Assembly (NCBI GenBank): GCA_009617715.1
Contig: VTFK01000460.1
Span: forward strand, 160,241 to 224,240
Direction: 5' to 3'
Length of the DNA stretch: 64,000 bases
Source of the DNA: Plectrocnemia conspersa
Lineage: Eukaryota > Arthropoda > Insecta > Trichoptera > Polycentropodidae
In this document: in pieces, positions 13,401 through 25,904 of the stretch
Layout: every line of letters begins with the position of its first letter
Numbering within the stretch: the first letter of the stretch is position 1
Notes under the pieces: generated by a model
The model's database searches: none
Told to the model about the DNA's origin: nothing
What the model saw: only the letters and a program-made list of their open reading frames with translations
Translations under genes and position numbers: made by a program

Positions 13401-15299
13401 ATGTTAATTAATCAGTTAACCATTTGGTTGATATATATTATATATTTCTTCAGTGAGTTCTTCTGCTTTAAATTATACGTTAAGATATTTGCGATATATG
13501 ACAAAAAGTATCATGCGATTATAAGTCAGTGTTAATTAAACATGAATTATATATTTTAGACAAAACTATAAAATATATTCATATAACAATATAAAATAAA
13601 AATAATAATTTAATAATTATGTAATCGTATGTCTTAATTAAAGTTTTTCCATTTTTTGCATTCGTTTATGTTTTAACTATAATATAATTTACATGCATTA
13701 ATATTGATTCAAATTAAAATCAGTAAAAATATTTTCCATTCACAAAAATATGAATTTTAATTATATAAATAAATACTTTATATAATATATTTTCATATGC
13801 TAATTTTTTCAAGGATTCTCGAGAAATGATAAAGACTATGTTGATGTAATACACATATTAACACTTGTTAGTAAATTTAAAAAAAAATTAGTTGCAAATA
13901 TGTTAAGTCTAATTTTATCATTTACAGATTTATTTTGAGTATTTTATTTGCTTTTTTATAAATTTTTTTAAATTAAATACAAATTATCCGCAGCATAAAA
14001 AAATACGATATTTGACTTATTTTTTTAAAAAATAGCGAGTCTTTTTAGCGCACAAAGCTGCTATGTTTTTATTAATAAACTATTTTTTCCCTCTTTTATT
14101 TGTTAACATTTACTCAGAGGTAGTTCTCTGGTGTTCATCTTATAAAAAAATGTAATACGTAACTGAAATTAACGTTTTACATTTTTTTTACGACTGACAT
14201 ACTAACAAATATTACTCTCTTTTTCTACTTAAATGTCACCTTCATCACATACTTATTTATTTTTAAATTAATGTACAATAAAATAACCCACCGTTCAAAA
14301 TATGTCGGAGATTTCTCCGAATTGGGTGGTTGACAATTAACCCATGCCCCATCCTCACGTTATTATAGCCTATATATTTATATTCAAAGTGAAATTATGA
14401 ATCATATCTTCGTGATCTATTTTTAGACTTACTCAAGTAATTTTGTTTATGTATGATATATAAATACTACCCTTGATATATACCTGAAATTATTAAGATT
14501 GAGGATTATTTCAATTCTGGTTTCATTGATCTGAGAGGTTACCTAATTATTATTTTCTAATATACTATGTACACATTTACAATTGTAAAAGTAAAAATAT
14601 GTACAATAGTTAAGTTGGAGCAAAGTTTCGTATACTTTTCACTTTTATAAACTCATTGGTATTATTATTTTCTTTTAGTATTTATTTCAGAAGCCTGACA
14701 AAAAATTACGTCCCTAATAAATAATTACTGCCGTGTTTTTCAAAAGTAAATTCAAAAAAACTTTTAATTTACGTAATACATCTAAAAACTCTTTCTATAG
14801 AATTTATTTTCGTTAACATTGGCTATATCGAGTGTACCGTTTTTATTCGTGAAAAGTTTGCGATTAATCCTATAGTAAAAAGGATAAAAATTCTTCTTTT
14901 CTTCGGGTGCTCTTTATTTGTTGTTCAGTCGGCAAAAACCCCTATCAAGAACTTATAGCGCAAAATTGGAAAATGCGCATTATACGCCCTAGCCACACAA
15001 AAGGCTCAGGTGTACGACACGTTCATAAAAAATATTTATTGCGTTATCAATTTCGTACGTAACTATTCGAGTCTAAGATAAACGACTTTAAAAGATGATG
15101 AAGTACACAGTAATATAATTTTTGAACTCGTAGGTTATAGATATTAAGTGTATTTGTGTAGGGATGAAATGCATATGATGCTGATAGCATAAAAGTCTTT
15201 GGATAGCCGAGGTTGGTAAATGATTATTGTTTATGATATGCTTTATACAAATTATAAATAATATTTACTTCTCTCAATTAATTACCACTTATTATACTT

Positions 15300-16010
15300 C
15301 TGGTGCCATGATAAGTTCCAAGTATTTCTTCAGGTCATCCCAGTCCATAGAGGTGTGTTTCGCAACCAAGACATATTTTTTCTTTCGATCCATTTTTTGC
15401 TTCAATTTTTCTTATTATCGGATCTCCGATCATGTGTCCGAGGTATTCCTTCTTCCTCTGTTTGATAATTGAAAGCCTGAATGGTTCTCGCCCTCATTCT
15501 CTTTTTTTAGCACGCTTAAAAAACAACATTTAAAACGCTTCCGGTTTATTGTTTGTATTATATTTTAAAGTCCAGTCTCGCACCTATATAATAGCACTGA
15601 CCAAACATAGCATTTGACAAATTTGATTACGGTCTGAAGATTTAAGTAATTGTTTGTGAGACCAGCGATTTTGATGCGGACTTTCATCTCTTCGTCTATT
15701 TAGTAACTACCCAGGTATGGTTCACCCTCTTAATTATTTATCCGTCTTATGTTAAGAAATGTTGTTTAATCGATGTTTATTCGTAGGCCCTTTTTATATA
15801 TTCTTTATTTACACTACCAGGGGTCTCTGAACGTCGTCAACGGTCTCAGCAAATATTACCGTGTCATCAGTATAATGAATGTTGTTAATTGCCTCCCCGG
15901 CGATTTTCATTCCTTTTGTCTCTGGAGTGTTTCTTTAAATATGCTTTCGGGGTATATTGGAATATTTTTGCTTTAATCTCCCTCAATGCTTATTACTGCT
16001 GATGAATTCT
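15300..16010 (-). mobile_element. RTE-type LINE fragment, decayed
   Basis: On the minus strand the frames give MKIAGEAINNIHYTDDTVIF (YADD box read as YTDD, near 15861-15874), then a block ending in VKCYVWSVLLYRCETG near 15560-15610, and finally RKIEAKNGSKEKICLGCET near 15360-15410. This order matches the endonuclease-reverse transcriptase type common in insects (often labelled RTE). Many stops and frameshifts are present. A second piece of the same 3' region lies at 31709-31766. Confidence 0.7.
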
Positions 16011-16439
16011 AATCTTGAATTTATGTCATCTAATCTATAAAACACATGTAAACAAGTAGCGTCTCCGAAGTAGAGTCTGTATCCAGAAGAGTGTTTTTTT
16101 GCTAAAATTTTTTTTTTTTAAATTAAAAAATGTTGATCGCAACCAGTTAAATATGTGATATTTTTCATTGAGGAATTTTGTGAAGATGTATTAGTTTTTC
16201 TCGTTCATTTTTTTAGAACTGCTGGTATCGAATTAAGTCTGGTTGAATTATTGTTTTTGGAAATTTTTATGGCATATTTTACTACCGAAGACTTTAATAT
16301 ATGCATGGTCCCGTTTGAACATATGTATTTGTTTTTAAGTCTCCAAATAATCTAAAATGAATTACTAAATGATTATAAAATAAATAGTAATATTGCATTG
16401 TAGTTGCATTATGCAGGATGTATATAAAATATTTAACAA

Positions 16440-16518
16440 CACGGCAGACACATGCACATACGATGAACACAAACAACTCAGTTGTTTGTGTTCATCGTAT
16501 GTGCATGTGTCTGCCGTG
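16440..16518. repeat. Perfect 79-bp palindrome at LINE 5' end
   Basis: The 39-base left arm (16440-16478) is the exact reverse complement of 16480-16518, around a single central C. It lies at the start of the sequence belonging to the LINE below, so the right arm is probably the genuine 5' end of the element and the left arm an inverted copy of it. Confidence 0.95.
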
Positions 16519-16677
16519 CAATTAGCCAAGATTGTGGTAACCAACCCCTTTGGAGGTGAAAACCGGCAGATATTTGCGCGTAAGTAGCACAATTTAATAA
16601 ATAGTATAAATAGATTGATTAATATAATATATAAATAGTATAAGATAGAAATAATTAGTATTGTTACATAAAAAAAA

Positions 16678-17670
16678 ATGGCCGATAGCGGCGTGAATAT
16701 AGCGGGCGTAATTACGCCAGAAAACAGAATAAAAGAAATGGATGAATTAAAAACAAAATTAAATGTATTATTATCAAATGGTAATATACTATCAAAAGAA
16801 AAAAAAACCATTATAACTAATACATTTGATATTATGTATAAACATTTATTAGATGTGTTAAAAACTAATAGGGACGATGTAAATAATAAAAATGAAAATA
16901 ATAACTCAATATTTGAGTTATTAAATGAAGTTAGAAAAGATGTTTATAATATAAAGGATAAACTAAATTTAAATAACAATATTAAAAAAAATAAAATGCA
17001 AAAGAAACATTATTCGGAAATCGTAAAAAAAAAAGGAAAAGATATTGCGATAATTATACCTAAAAAAATTTGCAAAATATAGAGCAGACAAAAAAAAGGA
17101 TTGCAAAAAAATTTAATTAAACCAACAGAATTAGAAGTTGGAATACAAAAATATAAGACCAATAAGCAAAGGAGGTATAATAATTACATGTGATAGTAAA
17201 GAAGATGCATCGAAAATTACGACAGATGCAGTAAAAAAACTAGGAGATAAATATAATATAAAAGTAGGAAATTTAAAGAAACCAAAAATAAAAATAATTG
17301 GAATTTCTGAAGAATTAAAATATGATCAACTAAAAAAAGTGTATAATGAAACAAAAAACACATGTGTAGAAGAAAACAAATGTTATTTAGAAGTAAAACA
17401 TATTAAAAAAACAAATTTAATAAGTATGATGCTATTATTGAAGTAGATGTTACGACATTTAAAAAAATATAATGGATGTAGGCAAATTAAATATTGAATG
17501 GGATAGGTGTAAAGTATATGAAGACATATTCATATACCGTTGTTATAACTGTTATGGTTATAATCACAAAGCCAGTGAATGTAAAAATAAAAAAAATTGT
17601 ATAAAATGTGGTTCGGAAGAACATTTAATAAATCAATGCAACAAAAAAAGAAAACTGTGTGAATTGCTGT
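16678..17670 (+). pseudogene. LINE ORF1 (Gag-like, two CCHC zinc knuckles), frameshifted
   Basis: The nucleic-acid-binding ORF1 protein of the LINE. The likely start is the ATG at 16678, which opens MADSGVNIAGVITPE after an A-run. The first 134 codons are Lys/Asn-rich and coiled-coil-like. The frame then changes near 17080 and 17440. Two C-x2-C-x4-H-x4-C knuckles follow: CYNCYGYNHKASEC (about 17541-17582) and CIKCGSEEHLINQC (about 17598-17639), then a third Cys-rich stretch in another frame. Such proteins coat the element RNA. At least three frame breaks make this copy inactive, unless the A-run indels are sequencing errors. Confidence 0.75.
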
Positions 17671-17859
17671 AGAGCAAATAAATTACTAAATCTTAATTTG
17701 AATGTGGAACACAACTCCATGGATAGAAATTGTTCAATTTATAAAAAAAGATACGAGCAAAATTACTATAATAAAATACAATATAATATAGTATAGCAAT
17801 TAAAAAAAAAATCAAGTTCATATGGGAAACAAGAATCAGTAACTGGGATATTAATCAAT

Positions 17860-20095
17860 GCACAAGGTTATTTAAAACATAAAGAGGAAATAGAATTAAT
17901 TACTGAAAAGGAATATCCAATATTTTTTAGGGTTAACTGAAACCCATATCACAAATGACATTGAAGAATTTGAACTAAATATTGGCAATTATAATATAAT
18001 TAGATGTGATTCTAATTCCAGACATACAGGAGGTGTTATACTGTATATTAGAAATGATATAAAATTCAATACTATATTAAAAAAAAAATAATCAAGATAA
18101 GACATACTGGTCTATCACAGTTAAGATTTTTTTATTGAAAAAAATTCCCATAATATTATGTATAGCATACAGATCTCCAAATAGTAATCCGAATATATTC
18201 ATAGAATTTATAAATAATATTGCAGAATGGAGTTTTGATCAAATTTTGATACTGTTTTAATTGGAGATTGAATTTTAATTGAACAAATGTGAAGATTTTA
18301 CACAGCAAAAAATTAGAAAAAATATCAAATATATTTGGTTTAAGACAATGTGTCAAAGAAAATACAAGGACTAATAATAGATCGAGCACATTAATAGATT
18401 TTAGTATTTACCAACAACAAAAAAAAAATTTATTGTGAAGTAAAATCAACTCCAAGAATAACTGACCATTCAATTGTATATATTTATATAGAAAAACATA
18501 ATGAACTTAAGTTTAAAAAAAAAAAAAAAAAATTGATATAATTAAAAAAAAATTAATTTTAATAAATTAAGATTAGAATTACAAAAAAATGTGACTGGAA
18601 TGTAGATAATATGGATGTTAATAGGATATGGAACAAAATTTATAAGAATATAGTAGATTGTAAAACAAAAAAAGTCAATATAATTTTAAAAAAGGAATAT
18701 CGTTACAACCCAAAACCGTGGTTTAATGATGATGTTAAAAAATGCTATAAAGAAAAGAGATGAGTCATACAAAATTTTTCAAATATTAAAACAGAACAAA
18801 TAGAATATAAAGTCTTTAATGAAAAATGGAAAACATACACACAATGTAGAAATATGGCAGTCAAAGTATTAAGAATGGCTAAAAAAAAGAAATGGTATGA
18901 AAAAATTGATAGATGAAAAATAAAACAAAAAAAATGATCCAAATAAAATGTGGAAATCAATGGAAAAAATCAAATTAATTAATGGCAGAAAATTTTAAAA
19001 TAAAAGCAATTCCATTAGGAGAAATGCCTGAAAATTTAAAGATTGCTACTATTGTACCTATACCTAAAATAAAAATAGTAAAAAAGTTGGAAGAAATGAG
19101 ACCAATCAACATGCTACCGTGTAGAAAAAAAAATAATAGAAGAAGTAGTAATCGTAAAACAATTAAAGGAATTTATTACTTCCTCAAAACATAATATGTG
19201 AAACAACAATCGGGATTCAGAGAAAAGCATTCCACTGAAACTGCATTACAAGTAGTGATAAATGATTGGCTGTTGGCTAAGGATACAAACAAAAAAATCA
19301 TTGGAGCAGTTTTCTTTGATTTCACAAGAGAGGTTCTGAAACAATAGACAGAAAAAATAATGTTAAAAGAAATTGAGAGAGTATAGGTATAAGTGATATA
19401 AGTTTTGAAGATGGTTTAATAATTACTTTTATATAAAAGAAAACAAAAAAGTTAAAATAAATAATGTATATTCTGAAGAGAAATTAGTGTCTTATGTGGA
19501 GTACCACAAGGGTCTAAATTGGGACCATTGTTAATTTGTTTTATATAAATGATATAGTTAATAACGTGAAAAAAATGTAAAAATTCATCTATTTTTATGG
19601 ATGACACATTAATGTATTGCATAGGTGATAACATTGAAGAAATTGTAAATAATTTAAATAATGAATTAAGTATATTAGAAATATGGTTAAAGAATAATGT
19701 ACTTAAATTAAATGAGAATAAAACTAAATGTATGTTTATTAATTATAAAAATGTGTTAGATAATAGTACCAAAAATAGTAATAAATAACTCTAGTATAGA
19801 AATAGTGGATAATATAAAATATTTAGGAGTAATTGTTGATACAAAAATTAAATTTTAAAGAACATTGTAATACATATTAAAAAAAATTAGTAGAAAAATA
19901 GGTTTATTATCTAGATTAAGAAATATATTAAGTATAAATACAAAAAAAAAAATAATTCATAATAATATAATATTGCCCCATTTTAATTAAGCAACACTAT
20001 TAAATATGTTAAATAAATTAGATAAACAAATGTTGCAAAATTACAAAATAGGCAATGAGAGTAATCTTAAATAAAAAAAGGGATTAACTAAATTG
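17860..20095 (+). pseudogene. LINE ORF2 (endonuclease plus reverse transcriptase), broken
   Basis: Endonuclease motifs appear in order: GLTETHI (about 17930-17951), SNSRHTGGVILYIRN, AYRSPNSNPNIF, a GD-FN box with one extra base near 18265, and RITDHSIV (about 18455-18478). The reverse transcriptase follows with EMRPINMLP near 19095, SGFREKHSTETALQ near 19212, a PQG-like block near 19505, FMDDTLMYCI (19594 onward; the usual YADD/FADD has Met at the second place) and WLKNNVLKLNENKTKCMF. Frames switch repeatedly. Sequence between the endonuclease and the PENLKIATIVPIPK block is shortened, and the C-terminal domain is cut off. Confidence 0.8.
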
Positions 20096-21810
20096 TAAAA
20101 GCATGATTGATAGACATACCTCCACCCATGCCTATATGTAGTTACTTATTAGTTTTATTTAAGCTGTGTACGCCTTTAATATTTTCAACCATTCATATAT
20201 ACAATCGCAGTTCTTCAGATAGTCTGATCAAAATAAGCACGGAGAAATGGCATGGCAGACATTCATGCGGATCACGATTCTTAGATCTGAGGTAATCAAA
20301 ATTCAGGCCAAATGCCACGAAGCTGTGTACACATACGTTACTCCACGTACGTCACTGCTCTCAACATATTTCTAAAGAAAATATTTTTGTTGTATAAAAA
20401 AACACACCGGCATTTTCATATATCGAATTTGAAAAAAAAATACCACATGTGTTTTCACGTACGCCTAACCAGCAGCATCGTTCACTACATTACAATCTCA
20501 AACCCGAGAGCTTCGAGAAAAACCAGAAAATTTTAGAATAATATTTTCATGCGTTTTCCACGCTTTTCTTCGCTGAACCGCGAGCGGAAGGCGTATATTT
20601 CAGCCCAATTATTCATTTTTCAATACGCGCTATATTGACGTGTGCTTTTTTCGCTTCCCTTTTGTGTCGGATTTATATTTTTCGCTTCAGTCTCCTTCCG
20701 TCAAAGCAGCGAGTGTTATTATTATTTATTATTAAAAGAACCTTTAATATTTTTTTTTTTTGACACGTCCATAGCAGATATTGTCCTCTTTCTGAAAGGG
20801 TCGAGATTGGATATGTTACATTTTTCGTGTAGTCTTTTTGCGGCGTTGTACGTGCGTAATTGTCTGGCGGCGATATGCACTATCTTCCCTCGTCTGGGCG
20901 GCACGTAATTTCAATCTAGCCGTACCACCACGTATCCCAGCTCTGCGACGCTGCTCGCTAAATTGGTTTTCGCCATTTTTTTCAGCGACCAAGTTGTGGT
21001 GTTGCGAACGAGCTGCTTTATGCGCGGCTGCACACGGATAGATCGTAATTGTGGCGATTGTTGGGCGAGTGAAGATTTTGATGAGTTGCGATTTCAAAAT
21101 GTGCATTGTCTCATGTGAAAAAATTCGAGTATGCGTTTGTTTTAGTGTTTTTTTTTATGACATACAATGGAAGGAAGTTCATCGTTAACTTGACTTTGTT
21201 TGCCTTGACTGTGATGATGAATATGGCACGTTAATATTGAAATACATGTCATGTTTATTCATTGTAGGTTAGTGCTGATCAGCCATTATCGTAAGGCGGA
21301 CTACCTGGATTACAATTCATATTATTGCACACCTTGTATAAATGGGAACTTAGCTTTGTTACTGAGGTTGTTCTACAGCACTCCCTTTGTGGTGGTGGAT
21401 TTTCGTAAATTATAAAGAAAGGCGAGTCTTGCTTTTAAATGTTTATTCTTTATACTACAATATAAAGTACCGTATCTTCTTGCTGGTAGTTCATACAAAA
21501 CGCAATTTATAATTTCATAGTATTTTTTGATATTTTAATTATTTTTTTTTAAATTTAAATATCTACGTTGGTTTGACAGTGTAGTGCGATTTTTTATGGC
21601 TTATTATAATTTTTTTCAAAGTGCAATTTCATGTAGCTCCGAGAATTATTGATGCATTAATCGAGAAAAGCCAAGAAAAGTTGCACTTTAAAATATTTTG
21701 TAATTATTGATTAACTAACATCTAGGTCACGTAGTTTATCTGCACATACATTTTCTTTTGCATTTTTTTTCTCTTTTATTTGCAAATCACCAGAAATCAG
21801 CATATCACTA

Positions 21811-22877
21811 CAGGCGGCTATCGACTTTCGTACATAATTGGTTCTTGAAAATGTGTGCGAATGTCGAATGTTCGAAAGTAGAGGGAAGTAAAAAAATTTG
21901 AAATTGTGTGTATTTTAAAATATTTATTTATCAAGTAAATATAAGATGTTTAAGTGGGGTTTGCGGATGTTTCATTTGAAAAGTTATCAAGAGCTAACTG
22001 TTTTTCACTATTCTTCTTCTTTTCTTCAAATAGTATTTTATAACATGCTATGTCTATATTGATCGCCCTACGCACTTGAGATATGCGTTCTCCATTGGGA
22101 TCTTAATCTTCCATAATATTAAAAAATTTGTCAAGATACATGAAGGCTTCATTCATAATTTTTATTGTTAAAGAGTTTTACAAAATAAGCCTGTTTCATC
22201 TACATTAAATATTTGGCTAGAGGAATATTCTCCATATTTAATAATTCTGGATAATTTGGAAATAAATTCTTTTGCAGCATCTTTATCCGCATCAGCCGAT
22301 TCTTCAGTAAATTTAATATTATGAAAAGAATACCTCATTTTAAAATTGTTAAACCAACTTTTACTAGCTTGAAAAACCGTGTTAAATTTTTTTTTAATCT
22401 ATCCTTTCAATCTTTGTGCAAACTAAGAGCTTTTGCTTGAATAATTGAAATACTCAGAGGGACATCTTTTTGATGTTGGTCATTATGTCATCCATGATGA
22501 CAAAAAAATTTCCATTTCATTCCTGTTTTTTTTGGAAACATATCTTTAAAGATTGTGGAAATATATCTTTAATTTCCACAATTTTGAACGTATTCCTTAA
22601 TTATATTTTTATTTTGCAAAATTTAATATATCGTAGACCTGTTTGTATCATACGAACGTCCGATTGAAGCAAAGGATTCACCTCTATCAGAACGTCTATT
22701 AATTTCCATCTTTGTCTCGAATCGTGTGAAGTTTATGAGTCCTTGATTTCTTTTTGTTCGTATCAACACTGAAGTTTTCCGTTTCTCACTCATGTTTATA
22801 ATTTTTTTTATAAAAAAATGTTTTTTTTTTTTTAAATGTGCGAAATACCGAATTGTGCGAAAGTTGAGGGCCGCCTG
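21811..22877 (-). mobile_element. Tigger/pogo-type DNA transposon, internally deleted
   Basis: A 1067-bp element with terminal inverted repeats of about 25 bp: CAGGCGGCTATCGACTTTCG at the left, and at the right, reversed, CAGGCGGCCCTCAACTTTCG. TA dinucleotides flank both ends (21809-21810 and 22878-22879), the usual target duplication of the Tc1/mariner/pogo superfamily. It contains the start and end of a Tigger-like transposase on the minus strand but lacks most of the DDE core. Confidence 0.87.
21960..22793 (-). pseudogene. Tigger/pogo transposase remnant
   Basis: The start ATG (complement of 22791-22793) opens MSEKRKTSVL. After an inserted stretch, MEINRRSDRGESFASIGRSY and TNRSTIY form the CENP-B-type helix-turn-helix. 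Next come VPLSISIIQAKALSLHKD, then SADADKDAAKEFISKLSRII and FNVDETGLF (22185-22211), which holds the first catalytic Asp. The frame then jumps to DPNGERISQVRRAINIDIAC and KQLALDNF near 21965, the usual C-terminal tail. The stretch with the second and third catalytic acids is gone, and there are frameshifts and stops. Confidence 0.77.
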
Positions 22878-23099
22878 TATTGTAAAATACATTTTACCGA
22901 CAATGACAATGATCACGATCGATAGTGCATAAGTAGGTAAGAAAAACATTGGCATGAATTAGCCTCTAAGCCAGCGATACTAAATAAAAGTTGTTCAAGG
23001 AAATTATGTACTTGACATCGTGGTGCGTCTTGTCTATGTAGAACAACTTCTGTTTTATGTTAAATAAAAACTTTTTAAATATTTATATGATTATACATT

Positions 23100-24050
23100 C
23101 GCGTATTCATATGTGAACCAATTTCAACAAGCGGCCGCCGCGGGGATTAAACTGTCGGCCCAATGCTGGGTTAATATTCTCATAACCGTTAACCGAACAT
23201 CTAACTAATTACCGCATCGCCCCTCGTGAAAATTCTCGCATCGCGTTTAATTTTATACACCCGATGAAATTCGACTTACGCCTAGTGGCATCATTGAAAT
23301 TCGATACTTCGCCCAAGATTTTCGCGCTTATCTCGTTCGCTAATGCGCGGTTAACGCGCGTCGGATAACGTGGCCGTCGTTAACGTCTACGTCGTCGACG
23401 TTGCCGCGTGAAACCGCGTCGAGATACACCCGCGGATAAGGCTTCGCAGATTAGATCCTTCTTATGGCGCTGATAAAATCGCGTTTTAAGCGAATCGCGC
23501 TTCTGCACCCTCACCCCATAGCAATAGAAAAGTCAGTGTCTCCGCAAGTTGGTTAAATTTTTTTTAATTTTTTTTTGTTCATATCACGTCGTATAGTCAC
23601 CATCATAATAAAAAACTATTTCGATCACTCTTGATTGTTTGATTCGATTACATTTCAATTGAATTGTCTTGCACAATTATTAGAGCTAAATTCAATATAG
23701 GATTTGTGGTATATTTTACAGAAGATGAGCTGCGAGAAAAATATTAGCGATTATATTGTCATCTACTTACAACACTGGCTGTAATACAACAATGATTATT
23801 GTTGTTATATCGCTATTAAAATTCGCTGCATAAGCGCTCTTTATCGCGGCGCACGTCTGTAATTGCGCCTGTTTCGAAATAAAATTACGCATGTAAATTG
23901 GCGCCGACTCGGTCGTTATTGTCGGGCATGAATGTTTTTATTATGTCGCCCTTTTAACGAACTATGACCGCCACCCAGTTCGACCGATTAGAGGGCGGCG
24001 AACTGGGGGTGGTAATTTCGACAAAAATTTCTCGCTAATTAACGTATCGA
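23100..24050. promoter_or_regulatory. GC/CpG-rich islands in intron 1
   Basis: Two CpG-dense blocks (about 23120-23510 and 23820-24020) hold many TTAA/TAAT homeodomain-type cores (CCGTTAACCG, CTAACTAATTACC, GTTAACG). No open frame resembles a protein. The islands could be enhancers or conserved non-coding elements; this is inferred from composition only. Confidence 0.3.
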
Positions 24051-25654
24051 AAAAAACAACAATTCCGACTTTGTTCGTGTTTGTTAATGTAGTATTACAA
24101 TCGATTTGCCATTTAGATTTGTGCGAAAAGTTCTTAAATTTACGACGAATTGATGTTGGATTAAATAATTATAGGATAATGGCTCATTACAAACATTAGT
24201 TAAACATACATTTTGGAGATTTTAATTTATTGAATAATATATTTCGAGTGCGTTGATGTAAAATTTGTCCTATGAGGCGCTATTTTGTACTAGTACTTAA
24301 CTTGAGTGCTTGACGTGGCATATTCTAGAATACCTAGAATCTAGGATATGTTACGTTTTTAGTTCCGTCTTCGAGAATCACGATCGCTTCTTCTTTTGAT
24401 GCCCGTTAGAGCCAGGACATCCAAATTAGGAGACTGATTTTATAATACGCTGGCATTGCACAATAATTATTTAGCGTCATATACGAGAAGCTGGCCATTT
24501 CCTATAGTTTGATTTTAATTTTTATGATTTTGCAAAAAATGTCAAATCTCAAGAGGTTTTATTTAGAATTTAAAACTATTTTTTTACTATATTTCCATGA
24601 AACATTTGATCGAGATATCGCGATGTAAAAGCTCTGAATAGCCAGTGTATTTATATTCACTTGATTTATATTTTTTTATTGTAATAAAAAGCACATAAAA
24701 CCATTGTCAAATTATATGAAAACACACCTTATTATCGCAGAGTTAAAAACGAAAAAGTTTAAAAGCTCCAACGTCGGTAACTCAATCGCTTCTGGTGTCG
24801 AACCGTCTCCACGTTCTCGTGCCATTAACCACCCGACGCGGAACATAATCGAACCATAACGACAAACAAACAACGGGAGAGACTGTAGTATGTACCACGC
24901 TCGGGCGAAAATAAAGGAGCTTTTCCGCCAATTCAGATAAGTGGGGGAAAGCTTTAAAGCGAGCCTCTTCGTCGCGGGAAAACTCATTTACCACCGGCAG
25001 CCCGGGTAACAAACAGAGGGGTAAAAAGCGTAACCTTGATCCTGAGCACAATGTGATTCCGCTCTGTTTGCTCGTCGGCTGACAGGTGGGTGGGGGTGGT
25101 CTGGGGGTGGTATCGAGATTTTCACGGGTGCTTGGACCGCTTATATCGATTGGGGTTTTATATTGACAATTCCCATTGTGGGCTCTCGATATCAGGCGCC
25201 CGGCGGCGTCGTAGTATGTGTGTAAGAGTATTATTAAATAAACATTTGTCAGTATTTGCTTTTAGGTCCATTCGAGCTATCTGGTTGCTCGTAAACAAAA
25301 TAATTCATCTACTATTCTTTCAATCAGTTGAATCATTCATTATTCATTTGTCTCTATCTATACGTTTAAATTACTGTAGTAATCTTGAGTAATACTTTTA
25401 CTTTTTTACCCTGGTTCTTACTTTATTTTCTGGTTATTGTTCCTATGGTAAAAACACAGTAAATTATTATTTAATCACTCGACAGCTTTACACGTTTACT
25501 TTGTGGGATAACATGAAATATTTTAAAAGTGATTTTCGACCTTTTGCGGTATTCTGAATCCTTTTAGCTGAAATTATTCTTGGAATCGTAATTTTGAACG
25601 CGTTTCTTTCGCTGATTACATTGTAGTTTTAAATAATTTTAATTAAGTCTAATG

Positions 25655-25730
25655 AAAAACTTATTTATCAGAGAGTGCCTCAGGGTTGGCTCTTAACAAA
25701 TATTATTTATAATATTTATATACATTTTTA
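25655..25730 (+). mobile_element. Short reverse transcriptase motif fragment
   Basis: The + strand reads YQRVPQGWLLTNIIYNIYI, a degraded form of the PQGSVLGPLLFNIYI block of LINE reverse transcriptases. Nothing else of the domain is recognisable beside it. Confidence 0.35.
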
Positions 25731-25904
25731 TATGTTATATAATATTAGTATACTGTGCGAGTAATTATACATATAAATAATGTATCCCAATAATTAAACA
25801 TATTTTAAAAAAGGTGTTGAATTTATAATTATACACTAATAATACAACACTGCAACGGTGCCGACACGATTTTGTTGCTTTTTACGTGAATTTTAAAATA
25901 TTAA

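Larger units (their letters stand above)
16440..20110 (+). mobile_element. Non-LTR retrotransposon, A-rich, with intact 5' region
   Basis: A LINE in the sense orientation of the host gene: hairpin leader, ORF1 with two zinc knuckles, an apurinic-type endonuclease and a reverse transcriptase. The coding strand is very A-rich, unlike the neighbouring fragments. Both ORFs are broken, many breaks falling at runs of seven or more A. Part of the linker between endonuclease and reverse transcriptase is missing near 18970. The element stops after LQNRQ-like motifs around 20050-20110, short of a normal C-terminus, without a clear poly(A) tail or duplication. Clade (CR1/Jockey group) is uncertain. Confidence 0.85.

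Noticed and set aside
16365..16811. 148-codon minus-strand open frame
   Set aside because: It reads through the palindrome and the reverse of the LINE leader and ORF1. It is a shadow of the element on the other strand.
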